NCBI GenBank assembly: GCA_023100825.1 | Contig: CP095846.1 | Coordinates: 3,348,001 to 3,412,000 of the forward strand | DNA length: 64,000 nt | Direction of reading: 5' to 3' | Origin: Nocardioidaceae bacterium SCSIO 66511 | GTDB lineage: Bacteria > Actinomycetota > Actinomycetes > Propionibacteriales > Nocardioidaceae | In this document: positions 1-13,567 of the stretch, in pieces | Numbering within the stretch: the stretch's first letter is position 1 | Layout of the letters: each line of letters begins with the position of its first letter | The notes under the pieces: generated by a model | The model's database searches: none | What the model was told of the DNA's origin: nothing | Seen by the model: the letters and a program-made list of their open reading frames with translations, nothing else | Position numbers and translations under genes: made by a program

Positions 1-125
1 TCCTCAACCGGCATGGCCTGCACGTACTGCGCGACTCGGGTCTCGGACGGCGACAACCGCTCCAACGCAGCGCTGACTCGATTCGCCAGCGTCGTCGTCG
101 ACGCATCCACTTCATCTGTTGACAT
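1..125 (-). CDS. MurR/RpiR-family transcriptional regulator, N-terminal fragment
   Basis: The reading frame starts at an ATG on the minus strand at 125 and runs off the left edge, so only about 41 residues are visible. They include LSPSETRVAQYV, typical of the start of the RpiR-type N-terminal helix-turn-helix. RpiR proteins bind operator DNA through this domain and usually sense phosphosugars through a C-terminal SIS domain, which lies outside the window. It is transcribed divergently from the C45 hydrolase/ABC importer genes, so it is the obvious candidate regulator for them. The family call rests on a short stretch. Confidence 0.7.
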   Translation of the reverse strand, partial: MSTDEVDASTTTLANRVSAALERLSPSETRVAQYVQAMPVE

Positions 126-210
126 GACTGAAGTATGCACTACACTCGGCGCCTGACGCACTCACGACATAGTGGGGGCGTTTCGAAATGGTCACTACAA
201 GGAGCAGTGC
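126..210. promoter_or_regulatory. Divergent intergenic region between rpiR-like gene and C45 hydrolase
   Basis: This 85-base gap must hold both divergent promoters. CACTACA occurs twice in the same direction (138-144 and 193-199), and CACT/AGTG half-sites flank 8 bases near 159-174. A good ribosome site AAGGAG (199-204) lies 6 bases before the GTG at 211. No convincing -35/-10 pair was identified. The repeats are candidates for RpiR binding only. Confidence 0.35.
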
Positions 211-1377
211 GTGGACAGCTTGACCCTCCCGTCCGTCGAGATCAGTGGCGGCGACCACGAGCGAGGCACCCAGTACGGCGAGTTCGCCGCAGCTCAGATC
301 CAAGCGGCACGCGACTTCTACGAGGCGTCGTTCGGCGACACGCAGGGGCTGACCTGGTCACAGGTACGCGAGTTCGCCCGCGAGTGGCTCGCCCCGAGCA
401 CGGCCTTCGCTCCCGACCTGATCGACGAGATGCGCGGCATCGCCGACGGCTCGGGCCTCGATCTACTCGACGTTCTCGCCCTCAACGCTCGCGGTGAGAT
501 CAGCCGGATGCGACGCGATGAGTCGCTGGGTGCGGATGCCGACGAACTCGACCTCGACGCCGACGGATGCTCGTCGTTCGCGCTGCTGGCCGATGCCACC
601 GGTGACGGCCACGTCTACTGCGGCCAGAACTGGGACTGGCGCCACGCCGTACGTGACACCGTGCTGTTGCTACGGGTCGTACGTCCGGACAAGCCGACCA
701 TCGTGCAGCACGTCGAGGCGGGTCAGGTCGGCCGCCAGGGAGCCAACTCCGCCGGGCTCGCGCTGAACGCCAACGGCCTCGGCGGGCGCTTCCCGGGCAC
801 CTCTCCCGGCGTACCGCAGCCGCTGATCCGCCGCCGCGTACTCGATTCGTTCAACCCGTACGACGCGATCAAGGTGCTGCTCGACGCACGGCAGGACATC
901 CCCAGCAATGCGCTACTGACCCATCGTGACGGCTTCGCCGTCGACCTCGAGACGACGCCGTTCGCCCACGACTGGCTGTACCCGACCGGCGGCGTGCTCG
1001 TACACGGCAACCACTACCAAGGCCGCATCCCTGCGCAGCTCGCCGACACCTACCGTCCCAACTCGGCCAGTTCGCTGTATCGCGTGCCGATCATCGAGCG
1101 CGGTCTGGCTCAGGCCGCGACGGCCGTCGATGCAGAGGCGATCCGCAAGGTCGTACACGCAACGATGTCCGACCACTTCGGCGCTCCCGAGTCCGTCTGC
1201 TCACATCCCGATCCCACCCACGACGAGCTGCGGCAGTGGTCGACCCTGCTGTCCAACTGCGTCGACCTCACGACCGGCACGTACCACCTCACCCCCGGTA
1301 TGCCGTGCCAGCACTCCTACGAGGTCGCCCCCTGGAACGTCTACGACGGTCCCGACTCACCCACTCACACGAGGTAG
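211..1377 (+). CDS. C45-family autoproteolytic acyltransferase/hydrolase
   Basis: This is a 388-residue Ntn-hydrolase of the C45 type (acyl-CoA:6-aminopenicillanate acyltransferase-like). Such enzymes cleave themselves before a cysteine, which becomes the N-terminal nucleophile, and then act on amide or thioester bonds. The motif DGCSSFALL puts the predicted nucleophile at Cys120, followed by the typical GQNWDW segment. GTG 211 is preferred over ATG 172 because AAGGAG lies just upstream of it. The gene opens a run of six closely spaced or overlapping genes with a peptide ABC importer, so its substrate is probably an N-acylated peptide or amino acid brought in by that importer. The true substrate cannot be read from the sequence. 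Confidence 0.8.
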   Translation: MDSLTLPSVEISGGDHERGTQYGEFAAAQIQAARDFYEASFGDTQGLTWSQVREFAREWLAPSTAFAPDLIDEMRGIADGSGLDLLDVLALNARGEISRMRRDESLGADADELDLDADGCSSFALLADATGDGHVYCGQNWDWRHAVRDTVLLLRVVRPDKPTIVQHVEAGQVGRQGANSAGLALNANGLGGRFPGTSPGVPQPLIRRRVLDSFNPYDAIKVLLDARQDIPSNALLTHRDGFAVDLETTPFAHDWLYPTGGVLVHGNHYQGRIPAQLADTYRPNSASSLYRVPIIERGLAQAATAVDAEAIRKVVHATMSDHFGAPESVCSHPDPTHDELRQWSTLLSNCVDLTTGTYHLTPGMPCQHSYEVAPWNVYDGPDSPTHTR

Positions 1378-1380
1378 ATC

Positions 1381-3006
1381 ATGAATCGCCGCATCATCGC
1401 ACCGATGGCGCTGCTCGGCGCCGCGGCCGTCGTCCTGACCGGCTGCGCCGACTCCGACTCGAGCGGAGGCAAGCCGCCGACCGAAGACGAGCTCGTCGCC
1501 ACCACCAAACCCGCTTCCGGCCCCGCCGACCGCGTCAACTGGATGCTCTCGGCCGAACCCGCCACCCTCGACTCCGACGTCGATGCCGGCGACGTCGAGG
1601 ACTCCGTGATCGCGAACGTATGCGAGCGGTTGTTCCAGGTGCAGCCGGACTACAGCATCGAGCCGCACCTCGCCAAGTCTGTCAAGCGACCGAAGCCGAC
1701 CACGGTTGTCTACACGCTGCGCGACGACGTCACCTTCCACGACGGTAGCCCGATGACCGCGGACGACGTGGTCTGGAGCATGCACCGACATGCCGAGCCC
1801 GGCGCCGACGAGTCCGATGAGTACGAAGGCGTGAAGCAGGTACGCAAGACCGGCGAGTACGAAGTGACCGTCACCCTCGCCGAGCCCGATGCGCAGTTCG
1901 ACATGCGGATGGCCGGCGACGGCGGCATCGTCTGGAACCGCAAGGTGATCGACAAGCAGGGCGACTCGTTCGGCACGCCGGACAGCCCCGACGCCTGTAG
2001 CGGCCCGTACGAGCTGACGGAGTGGAATGCGGGTACGTCGATCACACTCGACGCCGCGCCCAGCTACTGGGACAAAGACCGTGACGTCAACACGCAGAGC
2101 CTGACGTACCGGTGGGGCGCTGCCTCCGCGGTTGTGAACGCCGTGAACTCCGGCGAGGCGGACGGCACGTTCCTGACCGATCCGTCGCTGGTCGGCCCGC
2201 TCGACTCCAACGACGATCTGACCGTCTCGTACGGAGCGACCACCACCTCGTGGCAGGTCTTCCCGGCGCGCGGCGACGGGGCGCTCGGCGACGACCGGAT
2301 CCGCACCGCCCTGTCGCTCGCGATGGATCGCGACGGCATCGTGAAGGCGGCGTTCGACGGACGCGCCGAAGCGTGGAACGTCCCGGTCGGCTCCGGCACC
2401 TGGGGGTACGCACCAGAAGTCTTCCAGGACGCGTTCGACGCGATCGACACCACTCCTGCATCACCCAGCGACACTGATCTGGGCAAAGCCGAGGACCTCG
2501 TGAAGGAGGCGGGCGATCCCGGCCCGATCACCATCGCCACGAGCGGCAGCGAGGTCCAGAACGTCATGGCGAACGGCGTACGCACCGCAGCATCGGAGAT
2601 CGGTCTCGAGGTCAAGATCAAGACACTCTCGGACGCGCAGTACTCGGAACTGTTCGCCAGCGAGGATGCACGGGCCGAGATCGACGGTTTCATCGGTGAC
2701 TGGTACCTCTCCAAACCCGATCCGCTCGGGATGTACGACAACGCACTCCCGGGCGGTGTCAACAACTACGTGGGCTTCGACGATCCCGAGTACGCGCAGG
2801 CGTTCAATGCCGCGGCAGGCGAGTACGACGAGGACAAGCGGGCGAACCTCACCGTGAAGGTGCAGGACATCTATCTGGACAACATGCTCTCGATCCCGCT
2901 CGTGATGACGCCCAACACCCTCGTGACGTCGAGCAAGCTGTCCGGCGCGCCCGTCGCGATGGCCTACCTCACGTACCCGTGGGCCGCGGACCTCGGTTCA
3001 GCCTGA
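1381..3006 (+). CDS. ABC transporter substrate-binding lipoprotein (family 5, peptide type)
   Basis: This 541-residue extracytoplasmic solute-binding protein of the DppA/OppA family captures the substrate for the importer encoded downstream. The N terminus is a lipoprotein signal peptide: basic MNRR, a hydrophobic stretch, then the lipobox LTGC with lipidated Cys22. The mature part contains family-5 features such as VNWMLSAEPATLD near the start and DVTFHDGSPMTADDVVWSM around residues 118-136. It starts 3 bases after the C45 hydrolase stop, with GAGG as ribosome site. The family includes peptide, nickel and opine binders; the C45 neighbour suggests a peptide-like ligand. Confidence 0.9.
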   Translation: MNRRIIAPMALLGAAAVVLTGCADSDSSGGKPPTEDELVATTKPASGPADRVNWMLSAEPATLDSDVDAGDVEDSVIANVCERLFQVQPDYSIEPHLAKSVKRPKPTTVVYTLRDDVTFHDGSPMTADDVVWSMHRHAEPGADESDEYEGVKQVRKTGEYEVTVTLAEPDAQFDMRMAGDGGIVWNRKVIDKQGDSFGTPDSPDACSGPYELTEWNAGTSITLDAAPSYWDKDRDVNTQSLTYRWGAASAVVNAVNSGEADGTFLTDPSLVGPLDSNDDLTVSYGATTTSWQVFPARGDGALGDDRIRTALSLAMDRDGIVKAAFDGRAEAWNVPVGSGTWGYAPEVFQDAFDAIDTTPASPSDTDLGKAEDLVKEAGDPGPITIATSGSEVQNVMANGVRTAASEIGLEVKIKTLSDAQYSELFASEDARAEIDGFIGDWYLSKPDPLGMYDNALPGGVNNYVGFDDPEYAQAFNAAAGEYDEDKRANLTVKVQDIYLDNMLSIPLVMTPNTLVTSSKLSGAPVAMAYLTYPWAADLGSA

Positions 3007-3016
3007 CGCGGCCGCC

Positions 3017-3958
3017 ATGCGAACTGTCGTACGCAACGTCGTCGAGGTGGCGGTGACCCTCCTCCTCGCGTCGTTCCTGATCTTCCTCGCGATGTATCTC
3101 GCTCCGGGTGACAAGGCGGCACTGCTCGCGGGTGGACCCGACAACCTCTCGCCGGAGACACTCGATGCGATCAACGCGCAGTACCACTTCGACGATCCGA
3201 TGCTGGTCCAGTACTTCTACTGGCTCGGCAACGCGATCCAAGGCGACTTCGGCACGTCCTACGTGTACGGGCAGGACGTATCCAGCCTGCTCGCGTCGAG
3301 GCTCGACGTGACCGCATTCCTGGTCGTCTACACCGCCGTTCTGATCGTCTTCATCGGCGTCGTGCTCGGGGTGGTCTCCGCCCTGCGCCGTCGTAAGGCC
3401 GCCGACTCGGCGATCCTGATGGTGACGACGTTCCTCGGTGGGATTCCCCCGTTCGTCGCGGCCGTCGCGCTCATCGCCGTGTTCGCGGTCGGCCTGGCGT
3501 GGTTTCCGACCACAGGCGCCGGCGAGGGCATCACGGACCGGCTCTATCACCTGACGCTGCCGGCGATCGCACTCGCGGTGGGTTCGATAGCCGGCATGAC
3601 CCGGGTGACCCGGCAGTCGATGGTGAGCCAAGCCGACTCGCCGCACGTCGACGTCGCCCGTACGCGGGGTCTGCCGAATACCCACATCGTGCGGCAGCAC
3701 ATGCTCCGCAACGCCGCCGCACCGATCATCACGATGGCCGGGCTCATCACGGCCGGCACGATCGCCGGCACGGTGCTTGTCGAAGAGGCCTTTGGCCTCA
3801 GCGGTGTCGGCAAACTGCTGATCGACGCAATCGACCAGCGCGACATGCCCGTGACGCAGGCCGTGTTACTCCTGCTCGTCCTCGCCTACATCGTGACGAC
3901 CAGAATCGCCGACGCTCTCCAGCAGCTGGCCGACCCGCGACTGCGAGGTGCCGCATGA
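3017..3958 (+). CDS. ABC transporter permease, DppB type
   Basis: This 313-residue integral membrane protein is the first permease of the importer. It has an N-terminal membrane helix (about residues 8-28), a conserved extracellular segment, and a C-terminal BPD_transp_1 block of about five helices. The cytoplasmic coupling segment VDVARTRGLPNTHIVRQHML carries the EAA-like loop that docks on the ATPases. The ATG at 3017 gives the usual length for DppB. Its TGA overlaps the ATG of the next permease (ATGA), which indicates translational coupling. Confidence 0.9.
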   Translation: MRTVVRNVVEVAVTLLLASFLIFLAMYLAPGDKAALLAGGPDNLSPETLDAINAQYHFDDPMLVQYFYWLGNAIQGDFGTSYVYGQDVSSLLASRLDVTAFLVVYTAVLIVFIGVVLGVVSALRRRKAADSAILMVTTFLGGIPPFVAAVALIAVFAVGLAWFPTTGAGEGITDRLYHLTLPAIALAVGSIAGMTRVTRQSMVSQADSPHVDVARTRGLPNTHIVRQHMLRNAAAPIITMAGLITAGTIAGTVLVEEAFGLSGVGKLLIDAIDQRDMPVTQAVLLLLVLAYIVTTRIADALQQLADPRLRGAA

Positions 3959-4809
3959 CGGCCACCACCTCCGCTTCGATTCCGATCGCGAAGACACGCA
4001 ACCGGGCGGGCGTCACGTTCTGGCTCTCCGCCGTGTTCGTTGCGGCCGTGGTCTGCTGCGCCGTGTTCGCGCCGTGGGTCGCGCCGCACGACCCCACCGA
4101 AGCCGATCTGTCCGCATCGCTCGAAGGCATCAGCAGCGCTCACTGGCTCGGCGCCGACCAGTCGGGGCAGGACATCGCATCGCGGATCATGTACGGCGCT
4201 CGTACCGGCCTGATCGGCCCACTGCTGATTCTCGGCTTCGCGCTCATCGTCGGGCCGCCGATCGGGATTCTCGCCGCGTGGAAGGGCGGCTGGGTCGACA
4301 CGGTGATATCCCGGGCGACCGACGCCGGTATCGCGTTCCCGGGTCTGCTGTTCGCGGTTCTCGTCATCGCGATCTTCGGCGAAGGCATCACGGCGGCCGT
4401 GATCGCGCTCGGCATCGCGTACACACCCGCCGTTGCGAAGCTCGCTCGCAGCGCAGCGCTCTCGGAATGCCGCCGTGAGTACATCGAGGCGTACCGAGTC
4501 ATGGGCGTCGGCGGAGTCGCCATTTGCCTACGGAGACTCGTTCCTCGCGTCATCCCGTTGATCTTGGGCTACTGCGTTGTGCTGTTCGGAGAGGCACTGA
4601 TGAGTCTCGCAGGTCTCAGCTACCTCGGCCTCGGCGCGCAACCACCGAGCTCGGACTGGGGCCTGATGGTCTCCGAAGGCCAGTTGCCCCTGATCCAGGG
4701 GTCGGTACTGCCGGCACTCGCACCGGGCGCCGCGATCGCCTTGACCGTAGTCGCGGTCAACGTCGTCGGGGTACGCCTGGCCGACCGGCTGGGGGTGGAT
4801 CGGCCGTGA
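3955..4809 (+). CDS. ABC transporter permease, DppC type
   Basis: This is the second permease, 284 residues, with a basic cytoplasmic N-terminal tail (SIPIAKTRNR) and a first membrane helix at about 20-40. The OppC_N-like segment DQSGQDIASRIMYGART is followed by the BPD_transp_1 domain with the coupling loop around REYIEAYRVMGVGG. The start is placed at ATG 3955, inside the ATGA overlap with the upstream permease; the frame stays open much further upstream but is only a shadow there. It forms the heterodimeric membrane channel with the DppB-type permease. Confidence 0.9.
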   Translation: MTATTSASIPIAKTRNRAGVTFWLSAVFVAAVVCCAVFAPWVAPHDPTEADLSASLEGISSAHWLGADQSGQDIASRIMYGARTGLIGPLLILGFALIVGPPIGILAAWKGGWVDTVISRATDAGIAFPGLLFAVLVIAIFGEGITAAVIALGIAYTPAVAKLARSAALSECRREYIEAYRVMGVGGVAICLRRLVPRVIPLILGYCVVLFGEALMSLAGLSYLGLGAQPPSSDWGLMVSEGQLPLIQGSVLPALAPGAAIALTVVAVNVVGVRLADRLGVDRP

Positions 4810-5795
4810 TGCTGGAGTTCCAAGACCTGGGCATGACGCTGCCGGGTACGGCTCGTCCCGTGCTCGAAGATGTCTCGTTGACGATCGCGCCGGGTGAGAT
4901 CGTCGGCCTGGTCGGTGAGTCCGGCTCGGGCAAGTCGACAACCGCACGTGCCGCCCTCGGGCTGGTACCCGACGGCGCCACAGTGAGCGGCCGGGTGTGC
5001 CTCGGCGGCACGAACGTCCTCGACCTCGACGACGCTGGGCTGAGACGTCTGCGCTCCGAACGGCTCGCGATGGTCTACCAGAACCCGCGTTCGGCGTTGA
5101 ACCCCGTGCGCACGGTCGGTGCGTACGCAACCGAGCAGCTGCGGACGGCGTTCGGCCTCGCCTCCTCGGAGGCGGAACACCGGATCGTGGAGCTGTTCGG
5201 CTCGGTCGGGCTTCGAGACCCAGAACAACTCCTCGATGCCCACCCGCATCAGCTCTCGGGCGGCATGCTCCAACGGGTCGTCATCGCGTCGGCGCTCGCC
5301 GGCGAACCCGAGTTCCTACTCGCAGACGAGGCGACGAGTGCGCTCGACGTATCGACCCAGGCATCGATCGTGGCGCTGCTCATGTCGCTGCGCGCCGAAC
5401 ACGACCTCGGCATGCTGTTCATCACGCACGACCTCACGCTTGCGTCGGCGATCTGCGACCGCGTCTGCGTGATGTACGCCGGCCGCATCGTCGAGGTGCA
5501 AGCAGGAGACCGGTTGTTGGTCGAGCCGCGCCACCCGTACACGGCGGGGCTGCGCGACAGCACACCGCAGCTGCTGTCAGGGCACCCCATCCGACCAATT
5601 GCAGGCGCGCCGCCATCACTCGGCGAGTCCCTCGGGGGCTGCGCGTTCGCGCCGCGGTGTCCGTACGCCGAACAGGCTTGCCGCGATGCAGTACCGCAGC
5701 TTCACGTAACCGGCGACGATGCCGTCGCATGCCGCCGCCACGGTGAGGTCGACCTCGCACCCGTGACCACATCCGTTGTGGAGGGAGCACCATGA
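4809..5795 (+). CDS. ABC transporter ATP-binding protein, DppD type
   Basis: This 328-residue ATPase is one of two that power the importer. Walker A is GESGSGKST (residues 36-44), the signature is LSGGMLQR, Walker B is LLADEATSALD, and the H-loop is FITHDL. The C terminus carries the oligopeptide-transporter extension with cysteines (CAFAPRCPYAEQAC), which in DppD/OppD homologues often binds an iron-sulphur cluster. Start and upstream stop overlap as TGATG at 4807-4811, placing the start at 4809. Its stop overlaps the next gene by 4 bases. Confidence 0.9.
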   Translation: MLEFQDLGMTLPGTARPVLEDVSLTIAPGEIVGLVGESGSGKSTTARAALGLVPDGATVSGRVCLGGTNVLDLDDAGLRRLRSERLAMVYQNPRSALNPVRTVGAYATEQLRTAFGLASSEAEHRIVELFGSVGLRDPEQLLDAHPHQLSGGMLQRVVIASALAGEPEFLLADEATSALDVSTQASIVALLMSLRAEHDLGMLFITHDLTLASAICDRVCVMYAGRIVEVQAGDRLLVEPRHPYTAGLRDSTPQLLSGHPIRPIAGAPPSLGESLGGCAFAPRCPYAEQACRDAVPQLHVTGDDAVACRRHGEVDLAPVTTSVVEGAP

Positions 5796-6622
5796 CGCAC
5801 CACCCGATCGCACTCCGCGTCGACGGGCTCCGCAAGACGTTTCGTACCCGGGCAGGCAACGCCGTAACGGCCGTCGACGACGTGTCGTTGTCGATCTCCC
5901 CCGGGGAGTCGGTCGCGATCGTCGGCGAGTCCGGAAGCGGAAAGTCGACGATCGCCCGCATCATGGTCGGTCTCGAACGAGCCGACGCGGGCACGGTCGA
6001 GATCGCCGGCCGTGACTTCACCACACCGCCGCGCGGCCGACGCGCACGTCTGGAACGCGCACGAGCCGTTCAACTCGTGTTCCAGAACCCCTTCGGCTCG
6101 CTCGACCCCGCTGCAACCATCGAACAGAGCCTTTCGTACGCCCTGGCTCTGCACGGACGGCCCGATCGAGCACGTCGCACCGCGGAGCTACTCGACCGGG
6201 TAGGTCTTGGCAAGCGTGAGCGCGAAGCCCGACCGGCGTCGCTGAGCGGCGGACAGCTGCAGCGCGCGGCGATCGCCCGGTGTCTCTGCGTCGAGCCCGA
6301 CGTACTCGTGCTCGATGAGGCCGTCGCCGCGTTGGATGTCTCGATCCAGGCCCAGATTCTGCTGCTCATCGATGAGTTGCGCACCGAGCTCGGGCTGACC
6401 TGCGTCTTCATCAGCCACGACCTCGCGGTGGTCGAAGCGGTGAGCGATCGACTGGTGGTCCTGCTGCGCGGCAAGATCGTCGAGGAGGGGTCCACAAAGG
6501 ACGTTCTCCGCGATCCGTCGGACGATTACACGCGAATGCTGTTGAACAGCGTTCCGCATCCGGGATGGGAGCCGGCAGCCGGCCCGGTCGGCGCATCGGC
6601 GGGGTTTGCGACTCGCCCGTAA
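5792..6622 (+). CDS. ABC transporter ATP-binding protein, DppF type
   Basis: This is the second ATPase, 276 residues. It has Walker A GESGSGKST (45-53), signature LSGGQLQR and Walker B VLVLDEAVAALD; the usual DEATSALD is here DEAVAALD, a mild variation that keeps the catalytic Glu. The H-loop is FISHDL. It starts with an ATGA overlap after the DppD-type gene and closes the transporter operon. No hairpin terminator is visible between it and the carboxylase gene 25 bases downstream, so read-through is possible. Confidence 0.9.
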   Translation: MTHHPIALRVDGLRKTFRTRAGNAVTAVDDVSLSISPGESVAIVGESGSGKSTIARIMVGLERADAGTVEIAGRDFTTPPRGRRARLERARAVQLVFQNPFGSLDPAATIEQSLSYALALHGRPDRARRTAELLDRVGLGKREREARPASLSGGQLQRAAIARCLCVEPDVLVLDEAVAALDVSIQAQILLLIDELRTELGLTCVFISHDLAVVEAVSDRLVVLLRGKIVEEGSTKDVLRDPSDDYTRMLLNSVPHPGWEPAAGPVGASAGFATRP

Positions 6623-6647
6623 CTCACGGACATGGCAGATTCGGTCC

Positions 6648-12170
<5,523 letters not shown>

Positions 12171-12485
12171 TCAGACCGCCTCGCGCTCGACGGCAACCAC
12201 CCGGGTCAGCCGAGTCATGGCCAGCGCGCGGCGCAGTTGCACGCTGCAACCGCGAAGAACGAGGCGGTGCCCGCCGCGGGTCACTCGCCGATGTGCTCCC
12301 GCGATGACGCCGAGGCCGGTGGCATCGACGGACTCGACTCCGGAGAGGTCGACGATCAGCTCGGTGTCTACTCCCTCGCGAAGCCCGTCGATCGCGTCGT
12401 ACAGCTCCCCGCGTACCTCGGACACCGTTGCACCGTCGAGTCGGCCGTGCAATCGCAGCACCCGCGACTGTAGCGAGATCACCAT
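12171..12485 (-). CDS. STAS-domain protein (anti-sigma factor antagonist type)
   Basis: This 104-residue protein is a single STAS domain, starting VISLQSRVLRLHGRLDGATV and containing DLSGVESVDATGLGVIAGAH. Proteins of this family release sigma factors by binding RsbW-type kinases and are switched off by phosphorylation of a Ser in the DSSG/DSTG motif. Here that motif reads D54-A55-T56-G, so the usual acceptor Ser is Ala and only Thr56 remains. The gene lies tail to tail with the carboxylase gene with no spacer. GGGGG just upstream of ATG 12485 can serve as ribosome site. Partner unknown; an RsbW-like gene lies at 60074 but is not linked. Confidence 0.75.
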   Translation of the reverse strand: MVISLQSRVLRLHGRLDGATVSEVRGELYDAIDGLREGVDTELIVDLSGVESVDATGLGVIAGAHRRVTRGGHRLVLRGCSVQLRRALAMTRLTRVVAVEREAV

Positions 12486-12632
12486 GTCAACCCCCAGCTC
12501 TGCGTCTCCCCCGATGGGCTCTTGACCCTAACGACGTACCAGCCTGCTATCTGGTTGCCGCGGTTCGGTGCGAATCTCAGTAACATTTACATCACAAGTG
12601 ACTTTTTCCTGTAACAGCGCCAGAATTGGGGG
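12486..12632. promoter_or_regulatory. Divergent A/T-rich promoter region with TCACAAGTGA palindrome
   Basis: This gap separates the minus-strand STAS gene from the plus-strand membrane protein. Its right half is unusually A/T-rich for this genome. It contains the near-palindrome TCACAAGTGA (12592-12601) flanked by two direct GTAACA repeats (12580-12585 and 12611-12616), 31 bases apart or about three helical turns. This is consistent with an operator, but I cannot assign a regulator. Confidence 0.4.
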
Positions 12633-12965
12633 ATGAACCTCGCGTCGACGGCCACGACGGTTCAGCCCTTGCTGATGCCGTTCCTCGTGTTCGTCGTGAT
12701 AGCCGTCCTCGCCCTCGTGCTGCGCTGGGCACAGACTCCCGTGCGCGAGCGGCGAGCGAGCCGGCGGGGCCTGTTGATCCCCCTGACCAGGGTGGCGACC
12801 CAGGACGCCGCCGACCGGGTCACTCGCACTCTTCGCCATGGCGGCATCAGGGCGACGTCGGCCCACGCCGAACACGGCGGCGTCGACGTACTCGTCTGGC
12901 AGGAGGAGTACGGCGAGGCACGGATGCTCGTACGCGAGCACGGCGGTCGAGAGTCCGACGGCTAG
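12633..12965 (+). CDS. Small single-pass membrane protein, DUF2007-like tail
   Basis: This 110-residue protein has one N-terminal membrane helix (about residues 13-32, PLLMPFLVFVVIAVLALVL), a basic stop-transfer stretch (RERRASRRG), then a soluble domain. The tail has a pattern of the kind seen in DUF2007 'putative signal transducing' proteins: a helix, GIRATSAHAEHGG, DVLVWQEEYGEARMLV. That similarity is my inference from pattern only. The spacing to the adenosyltransferase gene is 10 bases, and the TAG stop lies within the -10-like box of that gene. Function unknown. Confidence 0.6.
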   Translation: MNLASTATTVQPLLMPFLVFVVIAVLALVLRWAQTPVRERRASRRGLLIPLTRVATQDAADRVTRTLRHGGIRATSAHAEHGGVDVLVWQEEYGEARMLVREHGGRESDG

Positions 12966-12968
12966 CCT
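12963..12968 (+). promoter_or_regulatory. -10 box TAGCCT of a likely leaderless pduO transcript
   Basis: TAGCCT is followed by exactly 7 bases and then the ATG at 12976, with no purine-rich ribosome site between them. This is the spacing expected when transcription starts on the A of the start codon. No good -35 is visible. The same layout recurs before several genes in the window. Confidence 0.5.
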
Positions 12969-12975
12969 GACAGCC

Positions 12976-13551
12976 ATGGTGAACCTGACCCGCATCTACA
13001 CCCGAACGGGCGACGCCGGCACCACCCGGCTCGGCGATATGAGCGAGACGAGCAAGGTCGATCTGCGGCTCCTCGCGTACGCCGACGTCGACGAGGCAAA
13101 CAGCCAGATCGGGTACGCGCTCAGCCTGCGCGAGCTCGACCAGGACGTCGTCGAAGTGCTCACGCATGTGCAGAACGACCTGTTCGACGTCGGCGCCGAT
13201 CTGTCGACGCCGGTCGTCGAGAACCCCGCCTACCCGCCGTTGCGCGTCGAGAGCGACTACGTCGACCGCCTCGAGCAATGGTGCGACCACTACCTCGAAC
13301 CGTTGGAGAAGCTGCGCTCATTCATCCTCCCGGGCGGCTCGCAGAGCGCGGCGCTCCTGCACGTCGCACGCACGGTCGTACGCCGCGCCGAACGCTCCGC
13401 CTGGGCCGCGTACGCCGAGCACGGCGACACGATGAACGACACCGCCATCCGCTACCTGAACCGGCTGAGCGACCTGCTGTTCATCCTGGCCCGCTACGCG
13501 AACCGAGAGCAGGGCGATGTGCTGTGGGTACCCGGCGGCGAGCGCTCCTAA
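12976..13551 (+). CDS. Cob(I)yrinic acid a,c-diamide adenosyltransferase (PduO type)
   Basis: This 191-residue PduO-type ATP:cob(I)alamin adenosyltransferase makes adenosylcobalamin, the cofactor of methylmalonyl-CoA mutase and related enzymes. It shows the family N-terminal ATP loop TRTGDAGTTRLGD (residues 7-19) and the later FILPGGSQSAALLHVARTVVRRAER block with the conserved arginines. ATG 12976 is preferred to the upstream-open frame because the protein then begins MVNLTRIYTRTGDAG, as in homologues. It is convergent with the DUF2550 gene. Position next to the DUF2550/atp cluster matches the mycobacterial order. Confidence 0.9.
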   Translation: MVNLTRIYTRTGDAGTTRLGDMSETSKVDLRLLAYADVDEANSQIGYALSLRELDQDVVEVLTHVQNDLFDVGADLSTPVVENPAYPPLRVESDYVDRLEQWCDHYLEPLEKLRSFILPGGSQSAALLHVARTVVRRAERSAWAAYAEHGDTMNDTAIRYLNRLSDLLFILARYANREQGDVLWVPGGERS

Positions 13552-13567
13552 TGCCCTGCACTACCCG

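Noticed and set aside
172-210. Upstream ATG at 172 as the start of the C45 hydrolase
   Set aside because: The GTG at 211 has a proper ribosome site and matches the family N terminus; the 13 extra codons do not.
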